This document shows, piece by piece, positions 21,088 through 33,120 of a DNA stretch of 64,000 bases (its first letter is position 1; each line of letters starts with the position of its first letter). Both the position numbers and the translations under genes were made by a program. The stretch comes from Gliomastix tumulicola (lineage: Eukaryota; Ascomycota; Sordariomycetes; Hypocreales; Bionectriaceae). Location: contig BCHX01000005.1 of the NCBI GenBank assembly GCA_001599755.1, forward strand, positions 8,800 through 72,799, read 5' to 3'. Under the pieces are notes generated by a model. It ran no database searches. It had not been told where the DNA came from and was given only the letters and a program-made list of their open reading frames with translations.

Positions 21088-21881
21088 GGCGAAGGGCTGC
21101 CAGTCGTCGGCGAGCTGTTTCTGGTGATCCCCAATGCTAAGGGCAAGAAAAGCAAAGTAAAGAACAAAGCGCGAGCAAGAAGTGAGGTAGAGACATGGGA
21201 CGATCAGATCAGTAATCAGCCGCCTTATAATCTCCTTCGTCGCAAACCCTCCATGTCGCCCGCGCCGCAAACCCGCAGGCCAACGCATCCTTCGCCCGGT
21301 ATCAGATCCTCGGAGCAGACAGCCCTATGGGGACAAGGCGAGATGAAATCTCGAATCATGGCCCCCCGTTTGGAGTCATCAGCCCCCTGAAAGCGGAGGC
21401 ATTGGTCCTAGCCGCCCCCAAGACTCCAGGAGCCCCGAATCGCCCAATCAAACGGAGCTATTGAAGGAGCCGGCGGCTAATGATAGCAGCGAACGGGTTG
21501 CGAGCGGCAGCTAACTCCATCGTCTGGAGACTATTTTCGAAGAAACATTCCTCATTGAGAATAGAGACGGGGATATGAGATGTCGAGGAGGCGGCTCGAG
21601 GAGGCCCCGGTAGGGCGGTCAGCATGGGTTAGTTTCAAGGCGTCCAGGCGAACCACGAGATGGAGTCACCTTTGAAGTGGAAACCTTCCATATATGATAA
21701 GAGTGTGTTTTCATACCGGAGGAGTAACAATGCAGGTGATCTAAGGTAGTAGTAGGTATGTGAGAAGTCTGTGGAGAAGTAAGAAATCAGGAGCGCACGG
21801 ATTTTCACGAAGGTTAGGTAAGTAAGGTAGGTGCCATAAATAGGGTACCCCCTCCTTCCTCCCCAGCGCTATCAGTCCCTA
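21088..21881. other. intergenic, no gene seen
   Basis: Promoter of the membrane-protein gene and 3' flank of the SDR gene. TAGGTA-type clusters occur at about 21743-21758 and 21815-21832. Confidence 0.55.
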
Positions 21882-23020
21882 TCAACCACTGAGATTCCTC
21901 ACAATCTCTGCAACCTTGGCAAAAGAGAGCTCCTCCATCGTCTCCTCCCACAACTTCTCACGCACCAGCTCCCCCTCTCTCGAATACACCAACGGGGCCA
22001 TCCTACCCACCATGTCAGCAAGGCAGCCAAATCGTCATCATAATAATCCCATCGTCATAAGCAGGCAGCGACGAAAGAGAGGGGCACTCACGGCTGTAAC
22101 TTCCCATCCTCCAGATACTGTCCATGCGAGCTGACGCCGTGCCTCGCTGCCGCATCCGTAAACGCCCGTGCTCCTACTTCCGTCGTCCGTCCGATGGCGC
22201 GCATGAGAATGCCGATGATGAAGCCCGCGACGTTGCCGTCCCACTCGCGCATGAGGCTCGTTCTGCACAGGCCCGGGTTCGGTGCATTCACGATGGCCAC
22301 GCTGGCGGGCACGCGTCTTGCGAGTTCGGTGAGGAAGAGCTGCCCCAGGAGCTTCGACGACCAGTACCGATCCTGTGCAACATAGCCCTCGTCGCTCTTG
22401 AAGCCTGCGAGTATGCCTGAGGGGTAGTCGCGTTCCTTGAAGGCGGCCCAGGCAGACGTCTCCGAGTTGACAAGGACGAAACGACCGGGCTTTTCGGGAC
22501 TGTTCCTCTCCTTTAGAAGTGGGAGGAGGAGAAGGGTAAGCAGGGCGGCACCGAGGTAGTTTGTCTGTATCACCTCGTCATAGCCCGTCTTGGGGTTCGG
22601 CTGGAAGGATTTTTTCGAGATTCCGGCGTTGTTGATGACGAGGTCCAACCTGTCTAGGGTCTTGCACTTCTCTGCAAAGGCCGTGATGGAAGCGTACTCG
22701 GAGAGATCCAGCGCCCAGACGTCGATTATCGGTAGCGAGCCGGTCTTGAACGACTTCAGCGAACCCACGAGCTCCTCCTTGGCCGCCTCGCCCTTGGACA
22801 CGCTTCGCACGGCCATGATGAGCCGAGACAGACCGAGATCTAGGAGCTGACGGGCGCTCTCAAGACCAAGACCCGTGTTGGCACCGGTGACGATGGCTGT
22901 CTGGCCTGTGAGGTCGGCCTCAGCGCGCGTGACGGCGGGAGTCTCGCGGAAGAGCTGCCGTTTAAGGAACGAGAGCTGCGTGGCCCGTTTCTCGGGCGTG
23001 ATGTCGAATGTCACGGACAT
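21882..23020 (-). CDS. Short-chain dehydrogenase/reductase (SDR, retinol-dehydrogenase-like)
   Basis: Two exons (23020-22092, 22002-21882) give 349 aa. The cofactor motif TGANTGLGLE (TGxxxGxG), DLSEY, NNAGIS, and a YWSSK catalytic block (Tyr-x3-Lys) are present, with NSETSAWAA supplying the catalytic Ser region. Exon 2 adds MAPLVYSREGELVREKLWEE, a tail commonly seen in fungal SDRs, and confirms that the in-frame TGA at the donor is intronic. Likely NAD(P)-dependent oxidoreductase on an alcohol or ketone; substrate unknown. A TATAAG box lies about 115 bp upstream. It is divergent from the Zn2Cys6 regulator 730 bp away, which may control it. Confidence 0.88.
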
Positions 23021-23134
23021 GGTGGCGACTTTGAAGAGCTGTCGAGTCGAAATATTGGCTGAAGACGTCCAGATGTTTGCAGACAGTTGATTGATGAGCT
23101 GCTCATGGCTCTCAGTTTCTCAAGCTGAGGCACT

Positions 23135-23140
23135 CTTATA
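23135..23140 (-). promoter_or_regulatory. TATA box of the SDR gene
   Basis: TATAAG on the minus strand about 115 bp upstream of the start codon. Confidence 0.45.
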
Positions 23141-23357
23141 CATGCTGTCGACATCTTGGTCTCTGGGCTGCACACACTTGGACGGTTATCAAAGTCCGTC
23201 TAAGTCCGTATATGAAATTTATCACCATCCAAGCTCCCTGCATATATGAAGCAGCAATCACCACCGAGTCTTGCATGAGTTGCCATCCACCTCTTGGATC
23301 CCTGCATGCCCGGTCCGGCGATAACCCCAGTCGGGTCTTGGCCAGGGCCATCCCATC

Positions 23358-23375
23358 TACTAGTACGTACTAGTA
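23358..23375. repeat. 18-bp perfect palindrome
   Basis: TACTAGTACGTACTAGTA equals its own reverse complement. It sits between two divergent genes, so a dimeric regulator site is possible, but related sequences occur in other gaps. Confidence 0.6.
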
Positions 23376-23752
23376 CCGTAAAACCTCAAAACATTCGCGC
23401 TCTTGGCCACACAGGGGCAGGGGTAATTGAGCCCCAGACTATACTGTTACTGGAAGTGATCCTAATAATCCTCCGCATCGGCGAAATTACGGTTAATAAG
23501 ATAAGCTGATTCTATTTCCTATCAGAGTTTGGTGTGAGGCTTAATATTCCCTGGCCCTGTGTGGCTAAGAACGCGAATTTTTGGAGGTTTTATGGTAGTG
23601 ATACCCAACCCACCCTCTTAACCCCGAGTCCGAACCCGACCCCGACCCCGAACCCAAAACCCTCATCCTCGCCGCCTCACCGTGTTCAACCTTCACCCTC
23701 CAAATCCCTTCACAGTCAATAGCCACTCTCTCCGTTCCGATGGGCTAAGACC

Positions 23753-26198
23753 ATGGAACCCCGATCCGAAGCACAGACCAAGCCCAGAACGCGCCGCCGG
23801 CGGGCCCTCGCGTGCCACGCTTGCCGCCACAAGAAGCTGCGCTGCGACCGCCAGCAGCCATGTAGCAACTGCATCCGCTCTAAGGACCGCAATAATGTGT
23901 GCACCTACGCCGACGGGGCGCCTGCTCCCGCCGCCGTCTCGAGCGTCTCTAACGGTGGGGAAGGGGATGAGGGCGCGTCGCGGGGGAAGAGGAGACGGGC
24001 CGCTGAGACTGACTCGGCCGAGGCGTCAATACCGATTGGCAGTGTCGAGGACGCTGCCGAGTTGGTGTCGTCTGCGACCCCAGACCACTCGGATGTCCCG
24101 CTTTCGATGCGCCAGCAGCGGGTGCCGAGTCAAAAGTGGCATTCGTCGCTGTTTGCCAGCGTTCTCGTCGACCCGCTGTTGTCGGCCACGGTGCCTCCAG
24201 GCCAGGGAGCAACTGCCACCTCGTCTCCATCGGCGACTCGATCTGCTGGTTCGGACGTTGTCTTGAGAGCCGATCGCAGCATTGGACAGGTAATGGGCGG
24301 TCTGGAGGATCCAATACGCGCTCTGATGGTCCGAACACGATATATCGCGCCCAGCAGCTGGCTGTACTCCATCCTGCTGGTAAGTCCGTGCCTCGTCTCC
24401 TTGCTTGACTTTCCGCGTCCCGCGTCCCGCGTCCTGCGTCCTGCGTCCTTCTTCTAACACACCACCGCCACAGGTCCCTCACAGCCTCACCTGGCTGGAG
24501 CACGTCAAGCTGGAGAGGGGCGAGTCATGGAACATTGTCAATGCCTGCAAGGCGCTCTCCAAGCGACTCCGTGACTACCAGACGCTCCAGTGGGTGTACG
24601 GCGAATATGGAAAATTCCTCCCCTACCGCGCCATGTCGGACGTGCTCGTCGACAATTACCTCCGCACCTTCGAGACGGTCCACCGCATCCTGCACGTACC
24701 GACATTCCGCGCCGAATACGACCGCCTGTGGCAGGACAACGACATCCACGGCAGCAACAACCACCGACTCAACGGCTTCGTCGTGCAGGTCCAGCTCTGC
24801 TGTGCCCTCGGTGCACTGCTGTACGACGAGGGCTTCTCGCTCCGCGCACAGGCCATGCAGTGGGCGCGAGAGGCGACGGCCTGGCTGGAGACCCCGACCA
24901 AGACGTTGCTTGACCTCGCCAGCATCCAGACCATGTGCCTCCACATGCTCACGTACGAGAGCCTGCAGGGCCCATACGGCGACCGGGTCTGGATCCTGTC
25001 GGGGACCGTCACGAGGGCGGCGATGCTGGTCGGTCTGCATCGTGACCCGACAAAGCTGCCGGGCGTGTCACGGGGACTTGCCGAGGTGCGACGACGCCTC
25101 TGGATGACGGTGTTGGAGCTCACACTTGCCTCGTGTCTCGACCCGGGTGCCGCACCGCTTTTGTCGCTCGACGACAGCGACTGTGCGCCTCCGTCCAACT
25201 TCGACGATGTCCAACTGGATCCCAGGCCCGAGAGCAGCGGAGTCGAGAATCGCACGGCCCCAGTTCCAGAAAACATGAACCATTACACCGACTCGTCCCT
25301 GCAAATCATCCTTGGCCGGACCTTGGCCGCACGTCTTGCTGTCGCACGGTTTGCAACAGGACTGAGAGCGCATGACTACCAGGAAGCTGTGCAGCTCAGC
25401 GAGAAGTACGCGACCGCCTGCCGCGAGCTGTCGGCGTCCCTCAGGGCACTACGACCTTGCCTCCCGGAGTTCCAGCGTCAGTACTGCGAGATGGCCATGG
25501 CGCGGTATACCTTCACGCTGCACGTGCCGTACATGGTCGTTGGGATCAAACACCCTGCCGCCTACATGTTATCGCGGAAAGCATGCGTCGATGCAGCCGT
25601 TGGTCTTCTACACTCGTGCTTCTCGGCATCATCGATGGCGACAGAGCCACTCCTCGCAGCGGTCCATCACAGCATGAACATTGGAGAAAACATCGACGCG
25701 ATGCAACGAGATGACTTTATCCGCCTCTGCATCACCGGATCGGGGCCATTCCGCTCGGCGCCATTCCAAGCCATGATGATCATCACTGCAGAGCTCACCG
25801 CCATGGCCGATGAGAACCAAAGCTCGATCCGCTGGTCCAGCGACATGCGCGCACTGGAGCTGCTCTCCCTCCTCCGCGTAGCCGCCGACTGGGCCAAGCG
25901 ACGCGTCAGGGCCGGCCACGAGTGCAACAGGGATCACGCCTTCATCGAGCTCTCGCTAGCAAGCGTCGAGGCCCTGATGAAAGGAGATGCCGTCGAAGAG
26001 TCCGTCGAAGCGCGAGACAAAGCGGCCTGTCTCGAGGAGAAGGCCATATTGGAGGGGATGGCGCCGACGGGTGACGCGACCTGGGACGGTGTGCCGTCGG
26101 AGGAGTGGTCGAGCCCGGGATACGATCTTCTGGGGGATGATGAGATGTGGCTGATGCAGGCGAGCAATTTTGTCGACTTTGATTTCATGGGGCTGTAG
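23753..26198 (+). CDS. Zn2Cys6 binuclear-cluster transcription factor with fungal_trans domain
   Basis: Two exons (23753-24379, 24474-26198) give 783 aa. The N-terminal cluster has Cys at 21, 24, 31, 37, 40 and 50 inside a very basic stretch (RTRRRRALACHACRHKKLRC). After a Ser/Thr-rich linker the middle homology region begins near SLTWLEHVKLE and contains NYLRTFETVHRILHVPTF and DRVWILSGTVTRAAMLVGLHRDP, typical of fungal_trans proteins. Nuclear regulator of unknown target genes; the divergent SDR is the nearest candidate. The intron (94 bp) contains a 7-bp tandem repeat. The C-terminus is acidic and may be the activation region. Confidence 0.92.
24412..24448. repeat. 7-bp tandem repeat in the regulator's intron
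   Basis: Five copies of CGCGTCC/TGCGTCC fill the middle of the intron at 24380-24473 and form part of its pyrimidine-rich tract. Confidence 0.75.
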
Positions 26199-26746
26199 CG
26201 AGGAACCTGGTTTGCAGCACGTGCTGGGGTGGATTGGATGCTGTCGTGTATCAGGAAGCTGTTGTATCTGTTAGGGGGTTGGTCTCGCTGGCCCACCTTC
26301 AGGCAGTACCCTTTGAGGAGCTGACAGAATAATAGAGCCAGCAGGCCCATAACTTAATTATAGCCTCAGCTTAGAACTTCTGTCAATCGTGCACCCCTTC
26401 GGTTACTTTAGCGTAAAGCTACAGCGCTCCAATAAGTGGTCCAGACCGCTAACAGTGTGATGATCCACAAGCGACACGCAGCATCTTGAGGGATCTCCAA
26501 ACCGTCATAAGCTTGCCCAAGACCCCTGATCTACCGGTATTTCTTTCCGAAACTCTAACCTTCCATTTGCATTTGCTCCTTCATCATCGTCAGTGCTTAG
26601 TACCTACGTACCTAAGTACTGATCACAAGTCAGGTTGCTTTAGCTGCCAGTGTCATCTCATTTTCCAGTGCTGATTTACTTGTCATTTTTATCCTTCAGC
26701 AAGAAATCCGAGGTGCCCAGCGGTCGTCGCCACAATCCTTATCGAT
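26199..26746. other. intergenic, no gene seen
   Basis: About 550 bp: 3' end of the regulator and promoter of the cytidylyltransferase. Contains an inverted CTTAG/CTAAG pair around TACCTACGTAC at 26596-26616. Confidence 0.55.
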
Positions 26747-28290
26747 ATGAACCCAGAACTGGAGGGGCAGGTCCAGGGCGACCCCGCGCCTGAGTTGCTG
26801 GACGGCCGAGTCTGGGTCGACGGCTGCTTCGATTTCTTCCACCACGGTACGTCTTTCGAGAAACATCGGACGGAATCACTCGAGACATCCATTCTGTGTG
26901 TGCAGCACCGCTAACACCCCACACACAGGCCATGCCGGCGCCATCGTCCAGGCCCGCCAGCTCGGCGACGAGCTCTACGCGGGCGTGCACTCCGACGAGG
27001 CCATCCTCGCCAACAAGGGCCCAACCGTCATGAACCTCGCCGAACGGTCAGTCTCCCCCTCCTCCCCATGTCCCTATGTCCCTCTAGCAGGGCCGTTCTC
27101 TAACACCACCGCACAGCGTCGCCGCAACAGACGCCTGCCGCTGGGTCACCAAATCCGTCCCCTACGCCCCCTACGTCACCTCGCTCCCCTTCATCACCCA
27201 CTACGGCTGCCGGTACGTCGTGCACGGCGACGACATCACCTCGGACTCGGACGGCAACGACTGCTACCGCTTCGTCAAGGAGGCGCAGCGCTTCAAGGTC
27301 GTCAAGCGGTCCCCGGGCATCTCGACCACGGACCTCGTCGGCCGCATGCTGCTCTGCACGCGGACGCACTTCATCCGGTCGCTCGAGGCGAAGCTCCGCG
27401 GCGAGGAGGGCGACGGCACGACCGAGGAGAAGAGGGCGCTCGGGAAGGAGATGGAGGAGAGGATGAGGCTGTACGCGCGGGACGAGACGGCCAACGCGCC
27501 CGGCGTGGACGTCTGGTTCTGGAAGGGGCCCGCGAGCGGGGAGACGGGGACATTCACGAAGTACATCGGGGGTATTGGCCCACAGCCGGGTCAGCGGATC
27601 GTCTACGTCGATGGCGGGTACGACCTGTTCTGCAGCGGACACATCGAGTTCCTGCGGCAGGTTGTCCTGGAGGAGGAGCGGCTGGGCCATGAGCGCGGGT
27701 GGTACGAGGACGCGGCGGTGTTCGAGCGCGAGGAGAAGTCGCTCAACGGGAGGGATTACCCGCCGGCGTTCGTCGTGGTAGGCGTGCACGAGGACGGCGT
27801 CATCAACAAGTGGAAGGGCGTTAATTACCCCATCATGAACATTTATGAGCGCGGCCTCTGCGTCCTGCAGTGCAAGGTAGGTGTCATTGAAGGACCCAAA
27901 TCCGTGGTCCCGGAGAGCTGACAGACACCATATTATTAGTACGTCCAAGCCGTCATCTTCGACGCCCCCTTCGCCCCGACCAAGACCTACCTCACGTCCT
28001 TCCCCGACGGCACGCCCGACGTCGTCTACCACGGCCCGACGACCTTCATGCCGCTGACCGACGACCCGTACACCGACGCCCGCGCCATGGGCATCTACCG
28101 CGACATCGGCGAGCACGAGTTCCAGAACGTCAACGCCGGCCAGATCGTCAAGCGCATCATGGAGAGCCGGGAGATGTACGAGGCGCGGCAGCGGGCCAAG
28201 GGCGTCAAGGCCAATGCCGAGGCGGCGGCGCGCGAGAGGGAGATCCTGGAGGAGGAGCAGAGGAAGAAGGAGGAGGCAAGACTGGCATGA
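26747..28290 (+). CDS. ECT1: Ethanolamine-phosphate cytidylyltransferase (CDP-ethanolamine pathway)
   Basis: Four exons (26747-26846, 26929-27046, 27117-27876, 27940-28290) give 442 aa. There are two cytidylyltransferase folds: the first has VDGCFDFFHHGHAGAI (HxGH) split by intron 1 and the RSPGISTTDLVGRM signature (RTxGISTT type); the second begins VYVDGGYDLFCSGHIEFL. It makes CDP-ethanolamine from CTP and phosphoethanolamine for phosphatidylethanolamine synthesis by the Kennedy pathway, in the cytosol or on the ER. In the second fold the first His of HxGH is Cys, consistent with the first fold being the catalytic one. A Lys/Glu-rich helix ends the protein. Housekeeping gene with no linked partners. 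Confidence 0.94.
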
Positions 28291-29930
28291 TGACTAGCGA
28301 GCTGTTTGCTTTTGTCTCCCTCCTAATTGGTCCCGCGCTGTGTCAGGAAGAAATGTGGTGGAGTTAGACACGACCCCTAGAGCGATGTATTGGCTACACT
28401 CGCCAAGAGATACGAAAGACACCGTTGCTAAGAAAATGAGAGCGGCCCGAAAGCTTGCTAATTACCTTCCATCTTGGCATAAATACACATTCATGTCTCT
28501 CTCCCACATCCCTTCACTCCGAACAATGGAATGGTGTCGGGAACGGCACTGGACCAGCCACCCGATGCAGGGTAAGTGAGACATTCGAAGCATTCCACCC
28601 AGCACCTCCAGCCTCCCACCCTCGTCACGGCCCCCCTTCGTGCTCATCTCCAGTAAACACATCCTTCCAGTACGTAATACCAGTGTAAAAGAAGCTACCC
28701 ATTGTACAACAGCGCGCAGTCACGGGACCGTAAGCAACGGAGTTACCAACTGTGCCCCGAACGTCATTCATTCATCGTTGCCCCCAACGCCAATCCTCGG
28801 CTAGCACCGGGTATCCAAGCAAACAATCGGTCGTGCCCTTTCTCCCCCAATTCCGCCCATCCACCACTGTTCCCCCTGTTTCCTCAGGGGATAGTAGATA
28901 ACTTTGACGAGGAGTGAAGTCACCGAATCGGCGGAACTGAGCAGACAAGAGTTGGGCCGTGGCGCCCCGTTGCGGATGACAAGTTCCGGGGGCCTGCAGC
29001 CAGCCATGTGTATGCTTGCCGCTGTTGACACCCTGTACGGAATGCGCAATGACACACACACACCTAAATTGTGCATGAAAAGGGCGTCGGCCTTGAGCCG
29101 AACGACAAGCACAGGCGCGGAATTTCGAACCACCAGTCTCGGCATCGTGAGCCGGGCGGGTTTTTGATTTTATCTTCCGTACACCGCCTGGCGTCTCGCG
29201 TTGCTTCGCCATGTCATCCATCCATGCTTTGCCGGTCCCGGCCCCAAAAAAAACGACGGTGACAGTGTGACGGTGGAGCGAGAACGCCCTGGCATTGGAC
29301 AATGGTTGGACAGACTAGCAGTGCGCTACTGCAGGGCGTATGAACCGGCATCGAGATTACCTACTTGTCAGTAAACTTGCAAAGATACCACCTACCGCAA
29401 ACGTGCTGACTTGGGGAGGAGGAGGGGGGGGGGGGAGCACGGATGTGTGCTGGGTGGTGTGTCAGTTGGTTGTGGTTAGTGGGCACGCCTGTGGAAAGAA
29501 TATTGGAGTCATAGTGCCACAGAATTGGGGTCTGTAAGTGGCTCAAGTCTTTTATTCACCACTGGGGCTTCCAGTTGTTTTGGGTGGGGGGCCACAGATA
29601 AGACCAGTGCGTCATTGAGTTTGGCAGCACAGCAGCACAGGCACGTTCATCAGGCAGCGCAGCACACCTCGCTTATTAGGCACCACACAGCACAATTGCA
29701 AAGGCGTGACCTGAGGAAAAACCACTCTCAGTGAGCAAAGAAACCGTCATGCACAAACAAATGTTCTCGCTCAGGATTGTCTGACGCACAATGGCACAAC
29801 CCCCGTTGTTGCGTGAGGTGTCGTGTCGTGTCCTCTTCGCTGGCTTGGTTGAGTGAGGTGACAAAAAGGTGGGGGAGGGGCAGCCACCAAATTTTGGCTG
29901 CATTGAGACGCCTGCAGGAGGGAAGGAATG

Positions 29931-29949
29931 CCCCCCCCCCCCCCCCCCC
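29931..29949 (+). repeat. C19 homopolymer
   Basis: Nineteen consecutive C on the plus strand in the large gap upstream of the aminotransferase. Confidence 0.85.
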
Positions 29950-30607
29950 GCCGCCTGCCCTGAAAATTTCTGGAAAACCTGCCGCCGCCATCAGCCCACC
30001 ACGGACGCCTCGCATTTCATGCAAATGCTCTCGGTTTGCCGTGTCGGGGGGGCCAGAGCTAGCTGCGATGGGCCTGTGTGCCCATTGCCGAGAAATGAAG
30101 GTCATTCCCGTGCCGTGGCGACACCGTAATGAGGCGTCGTTCTTGATCCGGCCCGGAGTACCAGGGCGCGTGTCCCAGTGAACCATCCGGAGTTTGACGT
30201 ATCACCATGGACAACGAGGCGACAAGATAACAACACCCAACGAGTCCCCTCCCTACCTTGGGTATTTGCCCACTGCGTTACCCATCCGCTCCACCAGCAG
30301 ACGAGCCCCGTGATCAAGCACCGAGCGGGGGAGCAGCTCAGCTAAGAAACTCGGCCAGATACGGCCTTCCAGCGAAAAAGAAAAAAAACTTCCATTAGTC
30401 GTCCGCGTAATACTAGTAGTCACCTGCCGCTTCCTGCAGCGTCCAGTCTGGTGGGTTTTCCCAGGCGCGCGCGCGCCCACCCCGAATGATGAATGAAATG
30501 GGATGGAATCCACTGCAGCTTCAACCCACTCCCTCGGTGCGGTGCGGAGCCTTGCTAGCACCGGAGCGCCGACTGTGCGCCCCCGTTTGGCACGCAGAAA
30601 TTCCACA

Positions 30608-30613
30608 GAGTCA
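30608..30613. promoter_or_regulatory. Possible Gcn4/Cpc1-type site (TGACTC)
   Basis: GAGTCA (reverse complement TGACTC) about 295 bp upstream of the branched-chain aminotransferase start. General amino-acid control sites of this type regulate amino-acid genes in fungi. Six bases alone can occur by chance. Confidence 0.3.
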
Positions 30614-30762
30614 CACGGTTTCAGAGGGAGGAAAAATCTCTGCCTCACGGTTCTGTCTGACCTGCCTCTAGCGGATTGGATTTCGCTAGTCGCAGGGGGT
30701 GGAGAAGGGGAGGGGAGCTCGGCCTTGTCTAACCTTCCAGCTTGATTTATGAGTCTTTGTTT

Positions 30763-30814
30763 TCCCTTCTTCTTCTTCTTCTACTTCTTCTTCCCTCCTC
30801 TCCCTCCTCTCTCG
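30763..30814 (+). promoter_or_regulatory. CT-rich leader tract of the aminotransferase gene
   Basis: TTC/TCC repeats for about 50 nt, 95-145 bp before the start codon, a common feature near start sites of highly expressed fungal genes. Confidence 0.45.
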
Positions 30815-30906
30815 TGCGAACAACGTCCGGGTGCCTGTATTCTCTTACAATATCGTTATAGAACATCTCCCGCAGGAACGGAACACACCGGCAGAACACT
30901 CCCAAT

Positions 30907-32259
30907 ATGGCCCCCTCCGCGATCCCCATCCAGACCCAGGATGTCGACCTCACAGCCGCTGCCGTCGACCGCAAGGAGCATGAGCTCACCAAGCCCACAG
31001 CCGCCCCCGCCGTCGGCCCCGTAGAGGCACCGCTCGACGCCTCCAAGCTCGTGTATACCCTGACCGAGAACCCTCGCGCCGTCCCCGACGAGGTCACCGC
31101 CAACGCCGGCCTCGAGACCATCTGCACCGACCACATGGTCACCGTGACCTGGCGCGCCGGCACCGGCTGGGAGACCCCCGAGCTCAAGCCCTACGGCCCG
31201 CTGAGCCTGATGCCCACGGCGTCGTGCCTGCACTACGCGACCGAGTGCTTCGAGGGCCTCAAGGCGTACCGCGGGTACGACGGCCGCCTGCGCATCTTCC
31301 GCCCGGACCGCAACGCCGCGCGCTTCCGCATGTCCGCCGCGCGCATCTCGCTGCCCGTCTTCGAGCCCGAGGAGCTCACCAAGCTCATGACGGCGCTGCT
31401 GTCCGTCGACGGCCCGCGCTGGATCCCGCGGGACCGCCAGGGCAGCTTCCTGTACATCCGCCCCACGCTCATCGGCACCCAGTCGCAGCTCGGCGTCCAG
31501 GCGCCCAAGGAGGCCATGCTGTACATCATCGTGAGCTTCATGCCGCGCATGGACGCGCCCCCCGGCGGCATGCGCCTGCACACGAGCCCCGACGACATGG
31601 TCCGTGCCTGGGTCGGCGGCTTCGGCTATGCCAAGGTCGGCGCCAACTACGGGCCCTCGCTCATGGCGACCCAGGACGCCCGCCGGCGCGGCTTCCACCA
31701 GATCCTGTGGCTGTACGGCGCGCAGGGCGAGTGCACCGAGGCCGGCGCTAGCAACTTCTTCATCGTGTGGCGGAGGAAGTCCGACGGCAAGAAGGAGCTC
31801 ATCACGGCGCCGCTGGACGACAAGCTCATCCTCGACGGCGTCACCCGTCGGAGCTGTCTCGAGATCGCAAAGCAGACGCTGGGTGGTGAGCTGGAGATCA
31901 CCGAGCGCAAGTACACCATCGACGAGGTCATGGAGGCCGATGCCGAGGGCCGGATCCTCGAGTCGTTTGCTGCCGGCACTGCTGTAAGTCCCCCCCCCCC
32001 CCCCTTTTGCCCTGGGCCCGTCTACTTTCCTGGCGAGGGAGGGAGACCTGTTACTTGTAACTGTTACTGACCACGATGGCTGCAGTACTTCGTCTGCCCA
32101 GTGTCGCAGATCCATCACCGCGGACGCGACGTCCACATCCCCATGGGCCCCGAGAACCAGCCTGGCGAGGTCACCAACAAGATCAAGAATGCCGTGGGCG
32201 ACATCATGTACGGCCGCACCCAGCACGAGTGGGGTGTCGTCATCCCCGAGAAGTACTAA
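30907..32259 (+). CDS. Branched-chain amino acid aminotransferase
   Basis: Two exons (30907-31983, 32086-32259) give 416 aa. Fold-type IV PLP enzyme: ATECFEGLKAYRG, the RPTLIGT region, GYAKVGANYGPSL with PLP Lys about 243, the WLYGAQGE and EAGASNFFIV phosphate-binding segment, and the C-terminal QIHHRGRDVHIP. It interconverts Leu, Ile and Val with their 2-keto acids using 2-oxoglutarate. The N-terminal 40 residues are Ala/Pro/Thr-rich with acidic residues and are not a clear mitochondrial presequence, so a cytosolic isozyme is likely but not sure. The intron starts with a 15-C run. A TGACTC site upstream is compatible with amino-acid control. Confidence 0.94.
31990..32004 (+). repeat. C15 homopolymer at an intron donor
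   Basis: Begins one base after the GTAAGT donor of the aminotransferase intron. Same strand orientation as C19 and C75. Confidence 0.85.
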
Positions 32260-33120
32260 TGCCTGCCAACGGGCCGATTGTTGGCTGCGTGGATGTGAGT
32301 TCGGATATGGACGTGTTTTGATCGGCGGCGAATGGAGTTTGCTTTTGTTTTCGATCTGGATGCCACGCTTTGTCGGCATAGAAGCGAATTTAGATCTGGC
32401 TTTGGTAATTAGACATGAGACTGCCTGCCACTGTGGCTCACTACGGAGCTAGATTATTACAGAGTTTCTTAAAAAGTAACGGGAAAAGGCTCGTCATCTC
32501 GTGCTCGTCGCTGTCCTTCTTGATCTCCTGAAGTGTTGGCCATGACGTCGCGCCGGGAGGCTGGCAGGGAATACGTGCCTCGGGCGAACCAATGTCGTGA
32601 ATTGGGAGTTCTTGTTCGGTTGGCCTATTCAGGTCCCCTTGTAAAGAGGAGCACGGCTTAACACGCAGCCTCCGGTTCAGTAGCTGAGGGAGGGGGGAGG
32701 CTGCCCGTTCTGGAGGCGCTTTTGGCGTTGCACCGCTTTCTTGAAATAGTCTTTGTCCTGTTTCGGCAAGCCTTGGCACAGTACCAAGTCATCGCAAGCC
32801 CGAAATATCTATCGATGTTCTGCTCTGGTAGGTCTAAGGGCGCACGATCTTGCGGAGGACGTCGAGTACGAGATGGGTAATGGCTCTGCCACAGTCCCGA
32901 TGTTCAACCCGTCTCTGGTGAATGGGCATCTGTTGAGAGTCCTGACAGATGCTCACTTGGTGGCAGTCGGCGAAGTAAGCAATGTCGGTGCTTCAAGTGC
33001 CTGAAAGGGGCCCAACCATCGTCCTTCACTCCCCTTTGCGTGAAAACCAACGGCCTGGGTCATCGTACTCGACAGTTTGGAAGAGGATGCTTGGAGAACC
33101 AGGGCATCCTCGTCTGTGGC
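32260..33120. other. Convergent 3' region, no gene seen
   Basis: 860 bp between the 3' ends of the aminotransferase (+) and the F-box-like gene (-). Open frames are short and featureless. Confidence 0.55.

Larger units (their letters stand above)
23021..23752. other. Divergent promoter region SDR / Zn2Cys6 gene
   Basis: Shared upstream region. It includes an 18-bp perfect palindrome (23358-23375) and a degenerate CCCGAA/CCCGAC tract at 23621-23662. Confidence 0.55.
28291..30906. other. 2.6-kb intergenic region, no confident gene
   Basis: No open frame shows a start, splice pattern or domain that can be defended. It holds a G12 run near 29424-29435, a C19 run, a GC alternating tract near 30469-30478 and a CT-rich leader just before the aminotransferase. 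This is long for this window, so a non-coding transcript or unusually large promoter is possible. Confidence 0.5.

Noticed and set aside
27100..28116. Long minus open frame opposite ECT1, and similar antisense frames opposite the GGT-like, aminotransferase and GH3 genes
   Set aside because: GC-rich codon bias of the real genes opens antisense frames; none has protein-family features.
29100..29160. GGTTCGAA-type string on the minus strand suggesting a tRNA T-arm
   Set aside because: T-stem does not pair, and no matching acceptor stem, D-arm or anticodon arm lies at the right distance. No tRNA or rRNA gene was found in the window.
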